Shown here: positions 36,332 to 48,776 of the stretch, piece after piece
Layout: each line of letters begins with the position of its first letter
How positions within the stretch are numbered: position 1 is the stretch's first letter
Source of the DNA: Scenedesmus sp. ARA3
Lineage: Eukaryota > Chlorophyta > Chlorophyceae > Sphaeropleales > Scenedesmaceae
Assembly: GCA_004335835.1 (NCBI GenBank)
Contig: RWJK01001811.1
Coordinates: 62,001 to 126,000, forward strand
Reading direction: 5' to 3'
DNA length: 64,000 bases
Position numbers and translations under genes: made by a program
Notes under the pieces: model-generated
What the model saw: the letters and a program-made list of their open reading frames with translations, nothing else
The model's database searches: none
What the model was told of the DNA's origin: nothing

Positions 36332-39300
36332 TGGGTGCGTGCGTGCGCGTGCCCTAAAACTAGATGCAGCACCACCTGCTCGCATTGTCATGCTTGCCCA
36401 ACCCAACAATAAACTGTCGTGAACCTTCCTGCATGTCCGTTCCCGGTTTGCAGTACGTTTGGGAGGCCGTATCACACGAAGCGGGTGAGCCCAACACAGC
36501 ATGTGCAGTGCTGGTGATAACTGCCTGACACAAGAGCGGTATCATGCGGGTATTTGGCCCAGACTTGAGTGCGCCCAGCATCAGGGTGTCGCAACGTGGG
36601 CAGCGTCAGGTTGCCGCATGGATCACTGTCTGCACTATCAGCATTCACACAATCATGCCTTTCAAGCTCATGTTGCTAGCTCAAACAGTGTATGCCAATT
36701 GCCTTCACCAACCCATAGGCACCAGCAAACCTGCTGACACTGTGTCGTGTATGCTGCTGACACGCCAGTGCATTCACATCATGTTGTTGTTTCTCTGCTT
36801 GTGATGCACGTGCAGGTCACTGGTTTGGTCTAAATCAGTGAGTCTCATATGTTCTCCTGCTTCTTTCGGTGCCATCCCATGCACGGAAATAAGTAGGACA
36901 GCCAGTGCAGGGCACACTTGCTGTACTTTTTTGCACACCAGCACCCCCTGTCACGCTGCTATTGCATGTCTCAAACCGAGTGCTGCATGTGCAGACCGCA
37001 ACGCGTGACAACAGCCCCTGTTCTCACGCACTGCACAACTGCTGTGCTGTGGTATCTGCAGCGATGGCCTCTTGGATGCAGCTGGCAACTTGGTAACAGA
37101 ATACTACACAGGCAGCCCAGGCGGGAACGGCAACTCACGGTTCGCTACTGCATCTTGGGCTCCAATCATGGTGCGTGTTGCGTGCACTGGCAGTGCTACA
37201 GTCACCCCTAAGCCTGCAGCTGCCCAACCATATTCAGCCACTTCACACTCTTCGTGCTAGCAGCTCTCTGCACCGATGCTTGCGGCATTCAGATGTAGCA
37301 GGCTAGCACACTCCCCTGAGGCTTTAGTGGTTTTGAACCACGGCTTACGCCAGCCGGCTGTCACCATGGTCAGACACCCGCTGCTGCATGTTGGTGCTGG
37401 CTGCTAATGCTGCTGAGCAAGTCTCATGGGTCGCAGCAGCTGGTAGTGCTACAGCTAGACGCTTGCCGACTGGCTTGCAGCAACTGCTCATGGTAGTGCT
37501 CTGACACGCCTGTGCGCTGCCACTGCGCTGCGTGTTTGGTGTCTGCAGGGCACTGGTGAGATCCAATGTGCTGTGCGCTGTGCAAACGGCAGCCCGGCTA
37601 GTACGGCACGGCCTCAGTAGGATATGGACAGCACCGCCCTTCAAGGGACGGCTGGTAGATGCCAGATAGTACACTTGGTTGCTGTTGCTGTAGTTGCAAG
37701 CGGCAGCATCAATCTAAGTACAGCCTGGCGTAGCAACTACGGGAGCTTAGCTGCCATGAGATTACGCTCCGGCCAGGGGCAGCCTGCACAGCCTGCAAGC
37801 AATGCTTGAAGGCGCGCGGCTTTGCATATTTCATGCTAGACTGTCCAATTTACAACAATGCCATCCAAATCACCGGCCGTTCGTTCCATCATGGCAGCCT
37901 CGATGGCAGTTGCTGAGCACCTCTCAGCACTCGGCTGACTTGCATCCTTGTTGCTGTGCTGCTGCAGCCTACTGGGCAAGCATCAGCCAGTGGAGCAAAG
38001 GCGAATATCCCATGGCCAGCAACCTAGTACGTCGTGTAGGCTGAACACGCTGCCTGTGACTGCGTGCTGTTGGTATGATGCAGTGCTGCTGTTTATGCCA
38101 TTCTCCTGAGCCGAATCTTAGCTGTGCTGAACCATTCTTGGCAGTGCGTGCGTGCGTGCATGCGTCTTGGTGCTACGTTTGCTGCGCGGCACTCAACAAA
38201 CGGCAGCGTGGCAGCTTGCAGACACACGGCATGCTTGGAAGGGCTTGACTGCACCTCACTCTGTGACTCCGTCTGTATGCAGGAGGACGATATGGGCAGG
38301 CTCTCAGCCAGAATTGGCTGGGCCGCCACTTCGGTGCCAACAGGCGGCACAGTCTCATTGAATCCGACCTTGGGTGGAGGGACTTCCGCGACCGTGTCTG
38401 GCAGCGTCACAGCAGCCACGCTGCGCAACGCCAGCGATGTGCACGTGTACAGCTTTGCCGCCGCACCTGGCACTGTCACAGTGACTTGCGACGTGCTCGA
38501 CGCCTATAACACCATCTGGCAGCGCTCAAATATAAATTGCCAGGTGCGGGTGCTGGGCCAGACCGGCAACGTGGTAGGTGGAGCTTTCAACCCGACTGGC
38601 ACGACTACCCCTACTGGACTGGGCACAGGCCAACAAACGGTCACCCTCACCACTGGTGGCACGTGAGCACACTGCTGGATGGTGATTGCAGCTGCTGATA
38701 ACACAGTGATGATGATTACGATGAAGGGGCACGTGATGTACAATGATCGCTCCTGCGCGCTGCTACTAGGGGCCGCAGCTTTCTGCAAGCCAGGCTGTGC
38801 ATAGGGATTACGATGTTGTGAAAGGAAATTCACATACATGCAAGCAGTGGATCAAAGCTGTAGCTACCAACTGGCGTTGAACCCACCTGTGCGCAAAGAC
38901 GACCTGTGTGACGAGACCGATGAGCGCAAGCACGCATGTCTGAGTCACCTGCTTCATCCACTAACTCGGCAACCAACTGCGCTGCTTCATCTACTAACTC
39001 GGCAACCAACTGCACTTGCTCCGGTGTCTCCTGCAGCTACTACGTGGAAGTGAGCGGTGCAGGAGACGGCAGTCCCACGGCAACTCCATTCCCTGCTCCG
39101 CCAAACGGTGTTGCAGGCTATTCAAGCTACGCCAGTTCCGGCTGGTACAATCTGGTGAGCATGCGTGACAGGCCTCCGGTCCTGCAACTCGTCATGAGCG
39201 AGTACATTCATGACACGCCGCTTGATTTACAGCCGCAATAGATGCAGGACGTGCGTGCAACAGCAAACGAGGGAGACGTCAACACACCTCCACGCATCAC

Positions 39301-40444
39301 AGCTTCATGTGCGGGTGCGCCCGAGCAGCATACATCCTGCATGCGAGTTCGAGTACGCTGACGTGTCATGCAGCGTGACGCCTGCCTGCCTGGTGTCAGG
39401 TTGTCAGTGCACGCGCGTGCCATGACAGCACTGTGACGATGCATACTCTCTGCGACAGACGGCTGCGCTGCCACCGCTGCTGAATGGCTGCAGAATGTTG
39501 TATGGCCCAACCCCAATAGAACTTCCCCCAGCCCCAGCCCCGCCCCTACGCNNNNNNNNNNNNNNNNNNNNNNNNNNNNNNNNNNNNNNNNNNNNNNNNN
39601 NNNNNNNNNNNNNNNNNNNNNNNNNNNCCCCAGCCCCAGCCCCAGGCCGCCATCCCCCAGCCCCGCCCCCCCATCGTAAGCTACTTGCTGTGCACCAACC
39701 TTATGCTTTGAATGCTGCAGCCATCCTGCTGTACCCCTGGGAAGCATCCAAAGCATCGGATGCATAATGTTTTCGGCATAAACAGTGCCAGGGTTGACAG
39801 GCGGCAATCATCCCATCTCTGCAACATTATGAATGCTATCCATGCTGTATGATGCTGGGTTGTGTGACGTGGCTTCTGTGCCAAAGGCCTCTCTGCTGCA
39901 GATGATGTTGCAACAGCATTGCATTCAAGTTGCACACACTAGGCAGTGCCAGCCATTTTACCAGACATCTCATTGCACAACAAGGCATGTCATGCATTCA
40001 AGGAGTGTGCTGCACACCTGCTAGCAAGAGGCATGCATGCTAAATGCTGCTTCTGTTGCTGCTGCTGTGGTGGTTCTTGCTGCCAATAGCCAACCAGCAC
40101 TGACCAATGCTACAGCCGTGATGGGAACAATTTCCTCCAGTTACACCTCAAAAACCCAAGTGTACACCTGCTCAGTGATAGTAACCGTCAAGAAGACCAT
40201 TGGGGGTTCAGTTGTGCCAAGCGTGACGTTGACAGCTGTCTGGACACCCAACACGGGCACTGTCCCCGCTACCACCACTATGGCTTCTCCCACCACCAGC
40301 ACCTCAGGCACAACCACCATCAAGATCACGTCACCCACCTTCCCACCCGCTGCAAAGGGCTGCAGAGTCAACATCACAAAAGTCAACACAGCTGGCTGGC
40401 AGCTCACCAACCCCGGCGCCGGTGCGCTGAAAACATGGCCTTAG
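33705..40444 (+). CDS. Secreted metzincin-type zinc metalloprotease with pre-peptidase-C-like tail
   Basis: Probable secreted or cell-wall protease. Exons: 33705-34079, 34442-34649, 34881-34989, 35250-35285, 35498-35544, 35802-35932, 36134-36217, 36454-36484, 36816-36837, 37062-37170, 37549-37555, 37968-38026, 38283-38662, 39037-39154, then a last exon from about 40025 to 40444 (TAG). Phases agree up to the last junction. The N-terminus has a signal peptide (core LYSLLIIAAFLVAHAES) and a Lys/Asp-rich propeptide. The zinc site HEAGHWFGLNHDG is built from three exons, and the Met-turn is WAPIMG. QWSKGEY and EDDMGRL follow, as in bacterial and algal relatives. The tail holds a beta-domain (SDVHVYSFAAAPGTVTV) and YYVEVSGAGDG, resembling pre-peptidase C-terminal modules. 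The 76-N gap at 39552-39627 lies in the last intron; it is CCCAGC-rich and may hide coding sequence. Confidence 0.85.
36258..36350. repeat. (GTGC)n microsatellite, interrupted
   Basis: GTGC tetranucleotide run with CATGC interruptions in an intron of the metalloprotease gene, the same motif as at 8126-8170. Confidence 0.9.
39552..39627. other. Assembly gap (76 N)
   Basis: Undetermined bases flanked by CCCAGC/CCCCAGCCCC repeats on both sides. The length is probably nominal because the flanks are a collapsed low-complexity tract. Confidence 0.95.
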
Positions 40445-43400
40445 GCAGCTGCGCCTGTGCTGGTGCTGCAGCAACAGCTGGTGCTCATGCATGCGGCAAC
40501 ACACAGCTGCAGCAGGAAGCAGGCTTGACCATAGCTGTGGCTGACCGGCTGTGTGGCATGAAACACACATTGCGTGTGGCAGAGCCACTTGCACAAACTG
40601 CATCAGCACATGAGGGGCGTCACTGGTGCAGCATTTTGCAGTGAGGCCGCTGTTATCCTGGCTCACCTGGCATGCTGCTTCACCCCCACTGCCACTGTCA
40701 CGGCTTGGGCTGCGTTCCGGCAGCGGCGATGGTGCTGGCTGTGTGCTAGCAGGAGCCGTGGTGATGGCTCTGCATTCACGCATCTAGCTTGACAGCACTG
40801 CTCCGCATTGGAGCTGCTGCGCCAGCCACCACCTGCATGCAACAAGCAGGCAGCCTAGGGCGCAGCTGCAACAATGGCCCTGTGCTGGCAACAGGCACGG
40901 TTGCGCTGTTGAAGTTGATTGCGCATGCAGAGCCTGCTGAGGTGCGTCCGCATGCATGGCTTATCGTTGTTTGGTGGCATGCTTATGTGGCTGGTAGCTG
41001 CATGCTGCGTGCTGAGCATGCTGTGCCTCCCTGTTGTGGCAGCAGCTGCAATGCCAACAGGCACAGGGCCGCTGAGTGAGTGTCGCACAGTGTAGTTGCA
41101 CTGCCGGCTGATGATGAGTAGCTCTGTTGCAGTTTGTGGGGGTCTTAGACAAGGCTGGGTGGGGGTGGGATCCGAGAAATGCAAAGGAGTGGCGAGGCGC
41201 ACCTGGGGTTTTCCTCGCTGCCAGGCTTGACAACATCGTGGTATGCTTAACAATCGCCTTGGTGTGTTCAGTGCATGCAGCACTGCTGCCGCAGATGCGT
41301 TGCTGTGGCGGGAGATCTGCCTGCGCTGCCTCATCTAGTGCAGATGCAGCAGGGCACCCTCTGCTGCCAAAGCCTGCACGAGAGTGCAGAATGATGGCGT
41401 CGTCTTGTGTCAGGGGCGGTCAACTTTGGCTGCCTTGGGCCGATCCATGCAAGTTAAATCCACCAAGTTGCGTGCACAACATGCAGCTTGCTTGGCACGG
41501 AAGGTTGAGGCATGGAGCGGCTGCAGCTTATACCGTAGATTGTTGCAGCATGGGCCCGAGCAGTAATAAATGCACAGACTCTTTTAATGCTTGTGTGCAT
41601 TGTACATGTGCCCTGCCTACATCCAGCAGCTGCTTGTTGGAAAGGGTATTTGTTGATGCCTGGTGCATGGCATGGTGGTGTATGCTGCGCTAGGAAGCTC
41701 TGCAGTGACGCACTCCCGGGCACTGGGCAGTGTGGAAGTTGAGATGCTGCCACCATCGCATCGCCATGATGTGGACACGTGAAAAGCGGCTCATGATGTA
41801 CATACTATGTAGTACATGCTGCTCGTTCTGTTGTTGGGGGGATTTCCAGTTCACCACTATTATGGTGTGCAGGGCAGGGATGGCTGGGACCAGTTAGTGG
41901 GCCTACAGCAGCTCGGGGGGCGCTAGCCAGCTGTGCTGCACCGCCTGCATCACTCAATGTCGCAGCATTAGGGCACAGCCTGCCTCTTCACGCCGCTCAG
42001 CAGCAGCAGCTGCTGATGCAGAGACGATTGCACCTGTTTTCTTCTACAGCAGTTTGCTAACTTCTGGTGTGGTGTAGTTGACGTACTGTGAGACAGCCAC
42101 ATCACACAGGTGCGCAGTTGTGCAGGCTCTGCTTGGCGCCAGCTGTCGCTGCTTCGCACCGGAAGGCTTGTCAACCCTCGAACAGCTGGTGCTAAGTGAA
42201 TGGCTTCTGCTGTAGCATGATGGTTTTTGCACATGCTGGTGTAGTGCACAGCAGCGACTGGCTGTGTGATGCATGTGTGCTAGCAACACCATAAATGTTT
42301 GTTTGCCTTTAGTTTCAGGACTGCGCTGTGCGCGCTGCATGGTCGCAGCAGTGCCACTCTCGCAGTGAACTGCCTATCTGTTGACTTCGGCTGTTATGTA
42401 GAGCTTGGCTGGGGAGGCAGCACCAGCAGGCGCCTGCCTGCAACAGTACGTATGCTGCAGCTGTCTGACAGAGCCTTGCTGACACTGCTGAGACCTCAAC
42501 CCTGTCAGCTGCCTATGTGTCACACATGCAGCCTGTCGGCCACGTGTGTCCACATGCAGCCTGTCTGCCCCAGGTGACAACATGCAGCCTGTCAGCCATG
42601 TTTGACTCGGCTGCCCCTGTCATGACAGATCAGCAGGCATGCATAGGAGCTGTCTGGTGTGCAAGACGCGTTCTGACGTCGGAGGACTGCCTGTGCTGTT
42701 GCTGCTGTGACTCTTTCTATACGCCTGCTTGGACAGGATGAGCTAACAAATACTGTTGCGCGTTTGTCAGAAGCGCTGGCACTGTCCCACAGCTGGCTCG
42801 TTACACCTGGGCTGCTGTCATTCTGTGTCAGAGGACAGCAGGTTGTCATCAGTTCCTTGTGTGATGCTTGCAGTATCAGTAGATGTATGCTGCAACCCTG
42901 CACTGCCTGATACTGCGTCAAATTCACGGCATTGCCGGGCTGTGCATGCGTTTGAGAGGTTGCATCATGCTTCAAAGCGTTGTATGCTCCAGGTTTCATA
43001 TCGATGTGTGCTTCAGCAGCTTATGCACCCTGAGATGACGTGTACATGAACTGGTGAAAGTGCATATCGTTGTGGAGCATATAGCTGATTTTGTTGCACT
43101 GCCCTAAACTTTGCCGATAAGATGCAGCTGGTGTTCTGTGCCCCAGCCTTGCCACGACACCCAACTGATGCGAGCAGCTGCCGCAACCCATCTGGGCGAA
43201 CACACAGGCGCTGCTGCGATTTCTGGAATGTAACAAAACTGATCTAGCACTGTTCACATGTGGCTGCAGATGTGGCTGCCTAGCTGCCAACAACTAGCAG
43301 TAACCAGCTACTGGCTGGTACTACCATGATGCATGACTTGATGATAGTGAAAAATTCAGCATCACTGATGGCATAAGTGCCTGTGCTGCTCACGTGGGTG

Positions 43401-44457
43401 ACATCATCTGGTGTGCCACATGCACACCGGAAGGCAACACACAGACAACACGACTGAACTCAACTCAACTTGCAATTGCTCTCCTGTAGTTGCTGGCACA
43501 CACTACTAGTGAGTGCCGGGCACTCACCTGCATGGTGCCCATTGGTACCAGGCAAACGTCACTGGCACAGAGGCTCTGTTGGCACAGTGGGGATAACCCC
43601 ACGAAGCACGACAGGCCCTGGGTTGCTAGATTGCTTGCCTGAAACCCATTTGCGAACGGCTCATTTAGTGTGCCACCGCTAGCACAAGGGCATGAAGCGC
43701 CAGGCTGCTGAGAGCCTCTGCAGTGCAGTCACTGCCAGTCACTGCAAACTTTGAAGCCTAGTATCCCGAGCCCAGCGTACTGAGTCAGCACACTTTCAAG
43801 GCATGTGCTACATATGTAGGGGGTCTTCTGGCTCAGCAGTGCTTGGAGGTACGCAGCTGTGCGTGACCAGCCTTTTGTTGGGATCCTGGCTTTGTCTGGA
43901 ATTTGTCATTTCACCTATGTAGGCCCACCCATCTGTCAGCCAATCACAGCCGGGAAGGGCCGCCACCAGATCAACCATCAACACCAGAGTTGTCACATGC
44001 ACTCTAGCTGCCCAAACCTGCCAGTGGCCGCCAGATTGGCAAACTTGTTACAACTGAACAAGAGCACATGCGCTCGGACAAAAATAGAAATTCCAGGTAC
44101 AGAATGAGTTTCAGGTACGAAATCAGTTGCCAACGCTGCGGCAGCGAACGCCCCCACGTAGCATCACAGGCAGCCTGATTCCAAGCACTGTACTGTACAC
44201 GGCACTGGCACGCAGACGTCTCGTCATGTTGGCTGAGTCCCTTAGCGCACACAGCGCACACAGCGCAGGGCTCAATGCATGTACACAACTATGTGTATTA
44301 CAGCATGCACACCCGACTCCCGACTGCACGCATACTTCCAGCATTGCTTGAAGACGCACAGCTATGCATCCACCACGGGCTCTGTGATATCCTGGAGCCA
44401 CATACGTTCAACCCCGGTCCATCTAGCAGCCCCTGGCGGCCCAGCGCTGCCAGCCAG
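40445..44457. other. Intergenic, no supported gene
   Basis: About 4 kb between the protease stop and the LOG stop. It includes a small CATGCAGCCTGTC repeat at 42524-42596. On the LOG side, TTACA (TGTAA on the minus strand) at about 44294 lies some 160 bp past the LOG stop and is a candidate poly(A) signal. No domain was recognised in any frame. Confidence 0.5.
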
Positions 44458-47400
44458 CTAGCTGCGGCTCGTGCCCTGCGCAATGTCTTCGCCAATGGCT
44501 GCCTGCCGCTGCTTTGCGTCAGCCAGCACGTTGCTCGCCGGCGGCTGCCAGGCGAGCATCTGCTGCAGCAGCTGCTCAGGGTCCGCGCTGACCAGCACGT
44601 TCTGGCGGCTGGCATTGAGGAAGCCCTGGGCAGCAGGCGCATGCGAAAAGAATGAATGAATGATGAGCTACGCGTGGTGTGTTCACACTTGACACGCGCG
44701 TAAGTTAAGGAAGGGGACGTGTGTGGCGCCTCCACGCCTCCTACCATCATGCGAAAGGACAAGCTCGTGGCTGCGAAGAAACAGTCAAGGTGAAGGCAGA
44801 GCTGCACACCTTCAAGCAATGCGCATGCGCGTCAAAACAACAAGGCACGTGCGTGGGTGGAAACAAAACGCATGCTTGCAGAGCTGTGATCGCCACGCTT
44901 GGCATGCAGCAGCAAGTGCCCAGCGCATATTTGTCCGTGCTGCTTCGTCATGCCCTTCTGAAACATAAGTATGCGTTTGATACTTGTTGGCTGCCCCTAC
45001 ACGGTACTCCCGGCTTACCTCACAGACCTGCCAGAGTTCCAACATCCCTGCGATAGCTGAGCTATTCAGCATGTGCAGCACGCGCTTTCAAGGATTGGGT
45101 CTGACTTTGCTGCCGCATGTTGCTTGCAGGTGACCACCAGCATTGCTTGCAGTGAACGGTTGTGCATTTGCCATGCCTAAAACTGTCATATTGCATGTGC
45201 TTAGCAGACCAAGAGCTGCCTGCATCAACAGGTTGCTCATGCGCATGCTAGTCGATCCCAGCACAGGCTCTTCTTCGACCAAGTCAAAGAGCCGCAATAC
45301 ATTGCCTTCTTACAGACTTTAAGCAGCAGCTACCAGGCCTCACCTCATCGATGCAGTGCTTAAAGCAGCAGCTACCAGGCCTCACCTCATCGATGCAGTG
45401 CTTAAAGCAGCAGCTACCAGGCCTCACCTCATCCAGGCCTCACCTCATCGATGCAGTGCTTAAAGAAAGACAGCAGGGGGTCATAGAAGCCTTCTGTGTT
45501 GAGCAGGCCTATTGGCTTTGCATGGAAGCCTAGCTGCACACGACAATACACAAACATGAGCACAGCAGCACAGGGCACACAATGGTATGCGAACGAATGT
45601 GGCCAGCGTGCGCAGGGGTGCAAGCATAGTCAACCTTTGGAGCATGCCAGGTACTACACACAAACAGCAGTCGCAGGGCGGTTGCTGCACAGCAAACGAC
45701 ACTGCTGCGCGGTGTAGCAGGAACTCCCAGGTAGCATTGTGCTACAAAGCAGTCCCGCAGCAATCGACACACCTTGCATATCATAACTAACCTATGATGC
45801 ATCCATAGCCTGCTTGCATGCGGCTGACTGTGAACTCTGTCAATAGCTTCGGCATGCCGTTGTACAGACCCAAGTGAATGCTTGTGCTGGATAGCATGCA
45901 CCTCCCATGACCTTGTCAACAAGAGGGACAGCTGACGTAAACATACACCAGACAGTGCTGGTTGGCTGACACTGCTGCCCAGCTCACCTGCTGCCACGTC
46001 ATCACCTGCAGCAGCAGCGGGAGCAGCAGCAGCAGCAGCACCAACATCAGCAGGCACCCGGCACTCAGGACAGCATCACCGTGCTTGTCGGCCTTGGCAG
46101 TCCAGCAAGGCCAAGCAAGTCCGAGCAATGTCTGTCGGGCGCTACCACTCATTGCTACACATAGAGCGCACAGCCCCCACCAGCAGCAAGTCCTCTGCCC
46201 CACGCCCCTGGTCGCCTTCCGCAAGATGAGCAGGTGGCTGCAGCCACATGCCACGCGCAGCAGCTTGCAACGTAACACGTGTTGTTACAAGTTTTAACAC
46301 AACATTGATAACAACATGTTATATGTTATTATGTCATTAACACTGGCTCCTCACCTCCAGCAGCTCCTCGAGCGTGCCCAGGCCCCCAGGCATTGCAATG
46401 AAGCCGTCAGCGTGGCGAGCCATCATGGCCTGCAGCAGACGCAGTGCTCTGCATCATCATCATCATGTTACGCAGCGCTCTGCGTGTAGTGATAAACAGC
46501 TACCGAAGGAAACCAGTGATGAAGGCTGATGTGGTGGATAGTGTTCGTGCCATGCAGTGCATATGCATGCAAGCTGGGTACGGGTGATGTGCCAGCCGCC
46601 TGGTGTGTGTGCGTGTGTTTGGTGAAGTCACATGCTGCAGTGGAAGTGCGCTGACCTCTTCTGCTCTGCAACATGCAGCAGGGCGCAGGCGCCTTGACGC
46701 TGCGGCAGGGCCTCAGTTGTACATCGCTGCAGCTCGCGCATTTGACAAAAACAGAGGGTTATCTGGCATGCACAGGCAACCACGTTGTGACGGACACCCG
46801 GAAGGTTGCGAAGCTGCAGGTAACTCAGCAAACAGGCTGTTGCCCACCTTGCGCTCGTGCATGTCATTGACGATCTTGGTGTCGCCAATCAGCTCGCTGC
46901 TGATCTCGCGCGGAGTCAGCGCCTCTGGGATGACGCCCAGCACTGCCTGTGGCCCCAGGCCCGACTGCACCTGCACAGATGCACCGCAGCAGCCACACAG
47001 CATCAGCATGGCATAGCCGTCGCATGCGGGCACGTTCTGCTGCTGCTTGTGCTGCTGCTAGGCACATGCACTGGGTGTGGAGTTATGGCCCCGCATGGGC
47101 CTGTCCACCTGGCGGCTGCCGCTGCTGCTGCCTGGCTGCACCTGCACATGCCAAGCACTTGCAGGAGCATGCCCAGCAGTGCTGCTGTGTGACTCTGTGC
47201 AGGCTGCCACACCTCTGCCTAGGTGTGCTGCGACACATAAACATGCAGCTGTGCTCTGCTCACCCCTCGCGCAATCTCTCCCATCAGACCCACAGTGCCA
47301 CCTGCAGCCAGAGCCGGCATGCAAGTCAAATACATGCAGCAGGTGACTGCTGGTGGTCCAGCTGTCAACGGCAACAGGCTTTGCTGTGTCCAGACCAGCT

Positions 47401-47769
47401 GCTATGCACTGCATGTCATTCTTCGGCTGCAGATGCTGCTGTAAGGCTGCAGCACTATGGACCCGGACAGGCGACAGCAGCCACCCTGCAAGAATGATGC
47501 TGATGCTACAGCAAGCCCCTTGATCTGTCAAGCACACCTCCATACACCAAGCCAATGTTGTGCTTCACTAGCGTCTGAGCTAGCAGGCGCGCAGAATCTG
47601 TGTAGCCTGGCCTAGAGCCATGCTTGCTGCCACAGAAAACACATATGCGCTTCATGTTTGCTGCCGATGCAGGTATCTGTTGCATCAAAGCCGTGTGGGA
47701 GTGCTGCAGTTCTGCTGCTGAAGCAGGAAGGGGCTTGCTGTGCTCAGTAGCGTTCACTGTTCTTGCCAA
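44458..47769 (-). CDS. LOG: Cytokinin riboside 5'-monophosphate phosphoribohydrolase (LOG family)
   Basis: Releases free cytokinin base from its nucleotide in one step. Seven exons, 47769-47538, 47301-47264, 46970-46848, 46429-46355, 46005-45988, 45533-45444 and 44625-44458 (TAG), keep frame to 247 residues. Family motifs: [37 protein letters not shown], then the signature [12 protein letters not shown], and [16 protein letters not shown] with GFYDPLL. The catalytic Arg/Glu region is intact. A 38-residue extension precedes MKRICVF, so the start could instead be the Met at 47655. One exon is only 18 nt (VMTWQQ). A 42-bp tandem duplication of an exon end and its donor lies in the last intron. 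LOG-like proteins also occur outside cytokinin metabolism, but the motifs fit the plant type. Confidence 0.9.
45321..45468 (-). repeat. 42-bp tandem copies of exon end plus splice donor (LOG intron)
   Basis: On the minus strand the exon end KHCIDE and donor GTGAGG (exon end 45444) are followed by three further units of 42 bp (starts at 45321, 45363 and 45405, the last truncated), each again holding TGCATCGATGAG then GTGAGG. A short in-frame stop follows the first donor. Confidence 0.9.
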
Positions 47770-48446
47770 GTGCTGCTACTTAGGCCTGATTGATGTAGCG
47801 GTGCCTTGTGGGCATACACAGATATGGATTGAAGTGCAGGCAATACTGGTTTGGCCGGTAAGATGCAAGTGCAGCACCTGTGTCACCCCCATGGCAGATC
47901 ACGCTAGAGATTAGTGACACATTGGAGCAGGACGGACCAAGCTCGAGCAGCCTTTGTGAAGCTTCTGCTAAACTTCAAGTGCGCATGCCGCCTCGCTCAA
48001 ATCGCTACCCGTCCTGTGCTCCGTATCCTCGCCCGGCATCCCGAGGTCTATCTGTTTCTATCTCGCCGCAACTCCCTAAGTGCACATATTAAATAAAGGG
48101 TGCTGGTCTTTGTGTTGGGCAGGAGATCCAGATGTGGCCCACTCCAAAAGGACCAGGGAGCAGCTGTTTCTAGCAGGCTGAAGCAGCAAGCTTACGCTGT
48201 AGATGAGCGTCACTCCTGTCGATGGGATCGTTTGCAAAGGTTTGCGGCTGAGTGTCAGCTGCAGGCGCGCTGAGCAACAGCCGTGCTGCAGCAGCTGAGC
48301 AGAGCAGCAGCACAGCTGCTGCCAACGCAGCAGGATGGTGCAAGAGCACAAGGACACGAGATTGATGGATCATGCGAATGTCAGCTACCATCAATCGCTG
48401 CTGGGAACTTCTTCAAGGCTGGCGTGGGCGTATGTCGGGTACGCCT

Positions 48447-48478
<32 letters not shown>

Positions 48479-48776
48479 CCAGCAGCAACAGCAGTTGCAA
48501 CAGCAACAGCAGCACAGCTCAGCCAGCAGGCGGCAGCATAGCCACTCACATCCAGCATGAAAAAAGCACAAGCTGTTCATGGCATGAAACAAGCATAAGC
48601 ATGAAAGAAGCATACCGCCATCACGTTTCGCAGTTCATGCACACCAGAAAACTCGTTTGTGTGTTGCGCTGCCCCGCATGAAAGCCAGGAGCAACGGCAG
48701 CCATCAGTGCACTGCTGCACGGCTGTGCTGGCAAGCGACATGCTGCAGCACATATGTACAGCTTGCGCCCCGCTGC
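47770..48776. promoter_or_regulatory. Divergent region between LOG and the rhodopsin kinase gene
   Basis: About 1 kb between divergent starts. It holds a CAG run (about 48449-48478) and a CAGCAA stretch, and probably both promoters and 5' UTRs. The plus-strand gene may start earlier than 48777, so part of this could be its 5' coding region (an in-frame ATG lies at 48678). Confidence 0.5.

Noticed and set aside
39495..39767. Pro/Ala-rich frame through the 76-N gap
   Set aside because: It depends on undetermined bases and a CCCAGC repeat; it may be intronic, so it was not added to the protease.
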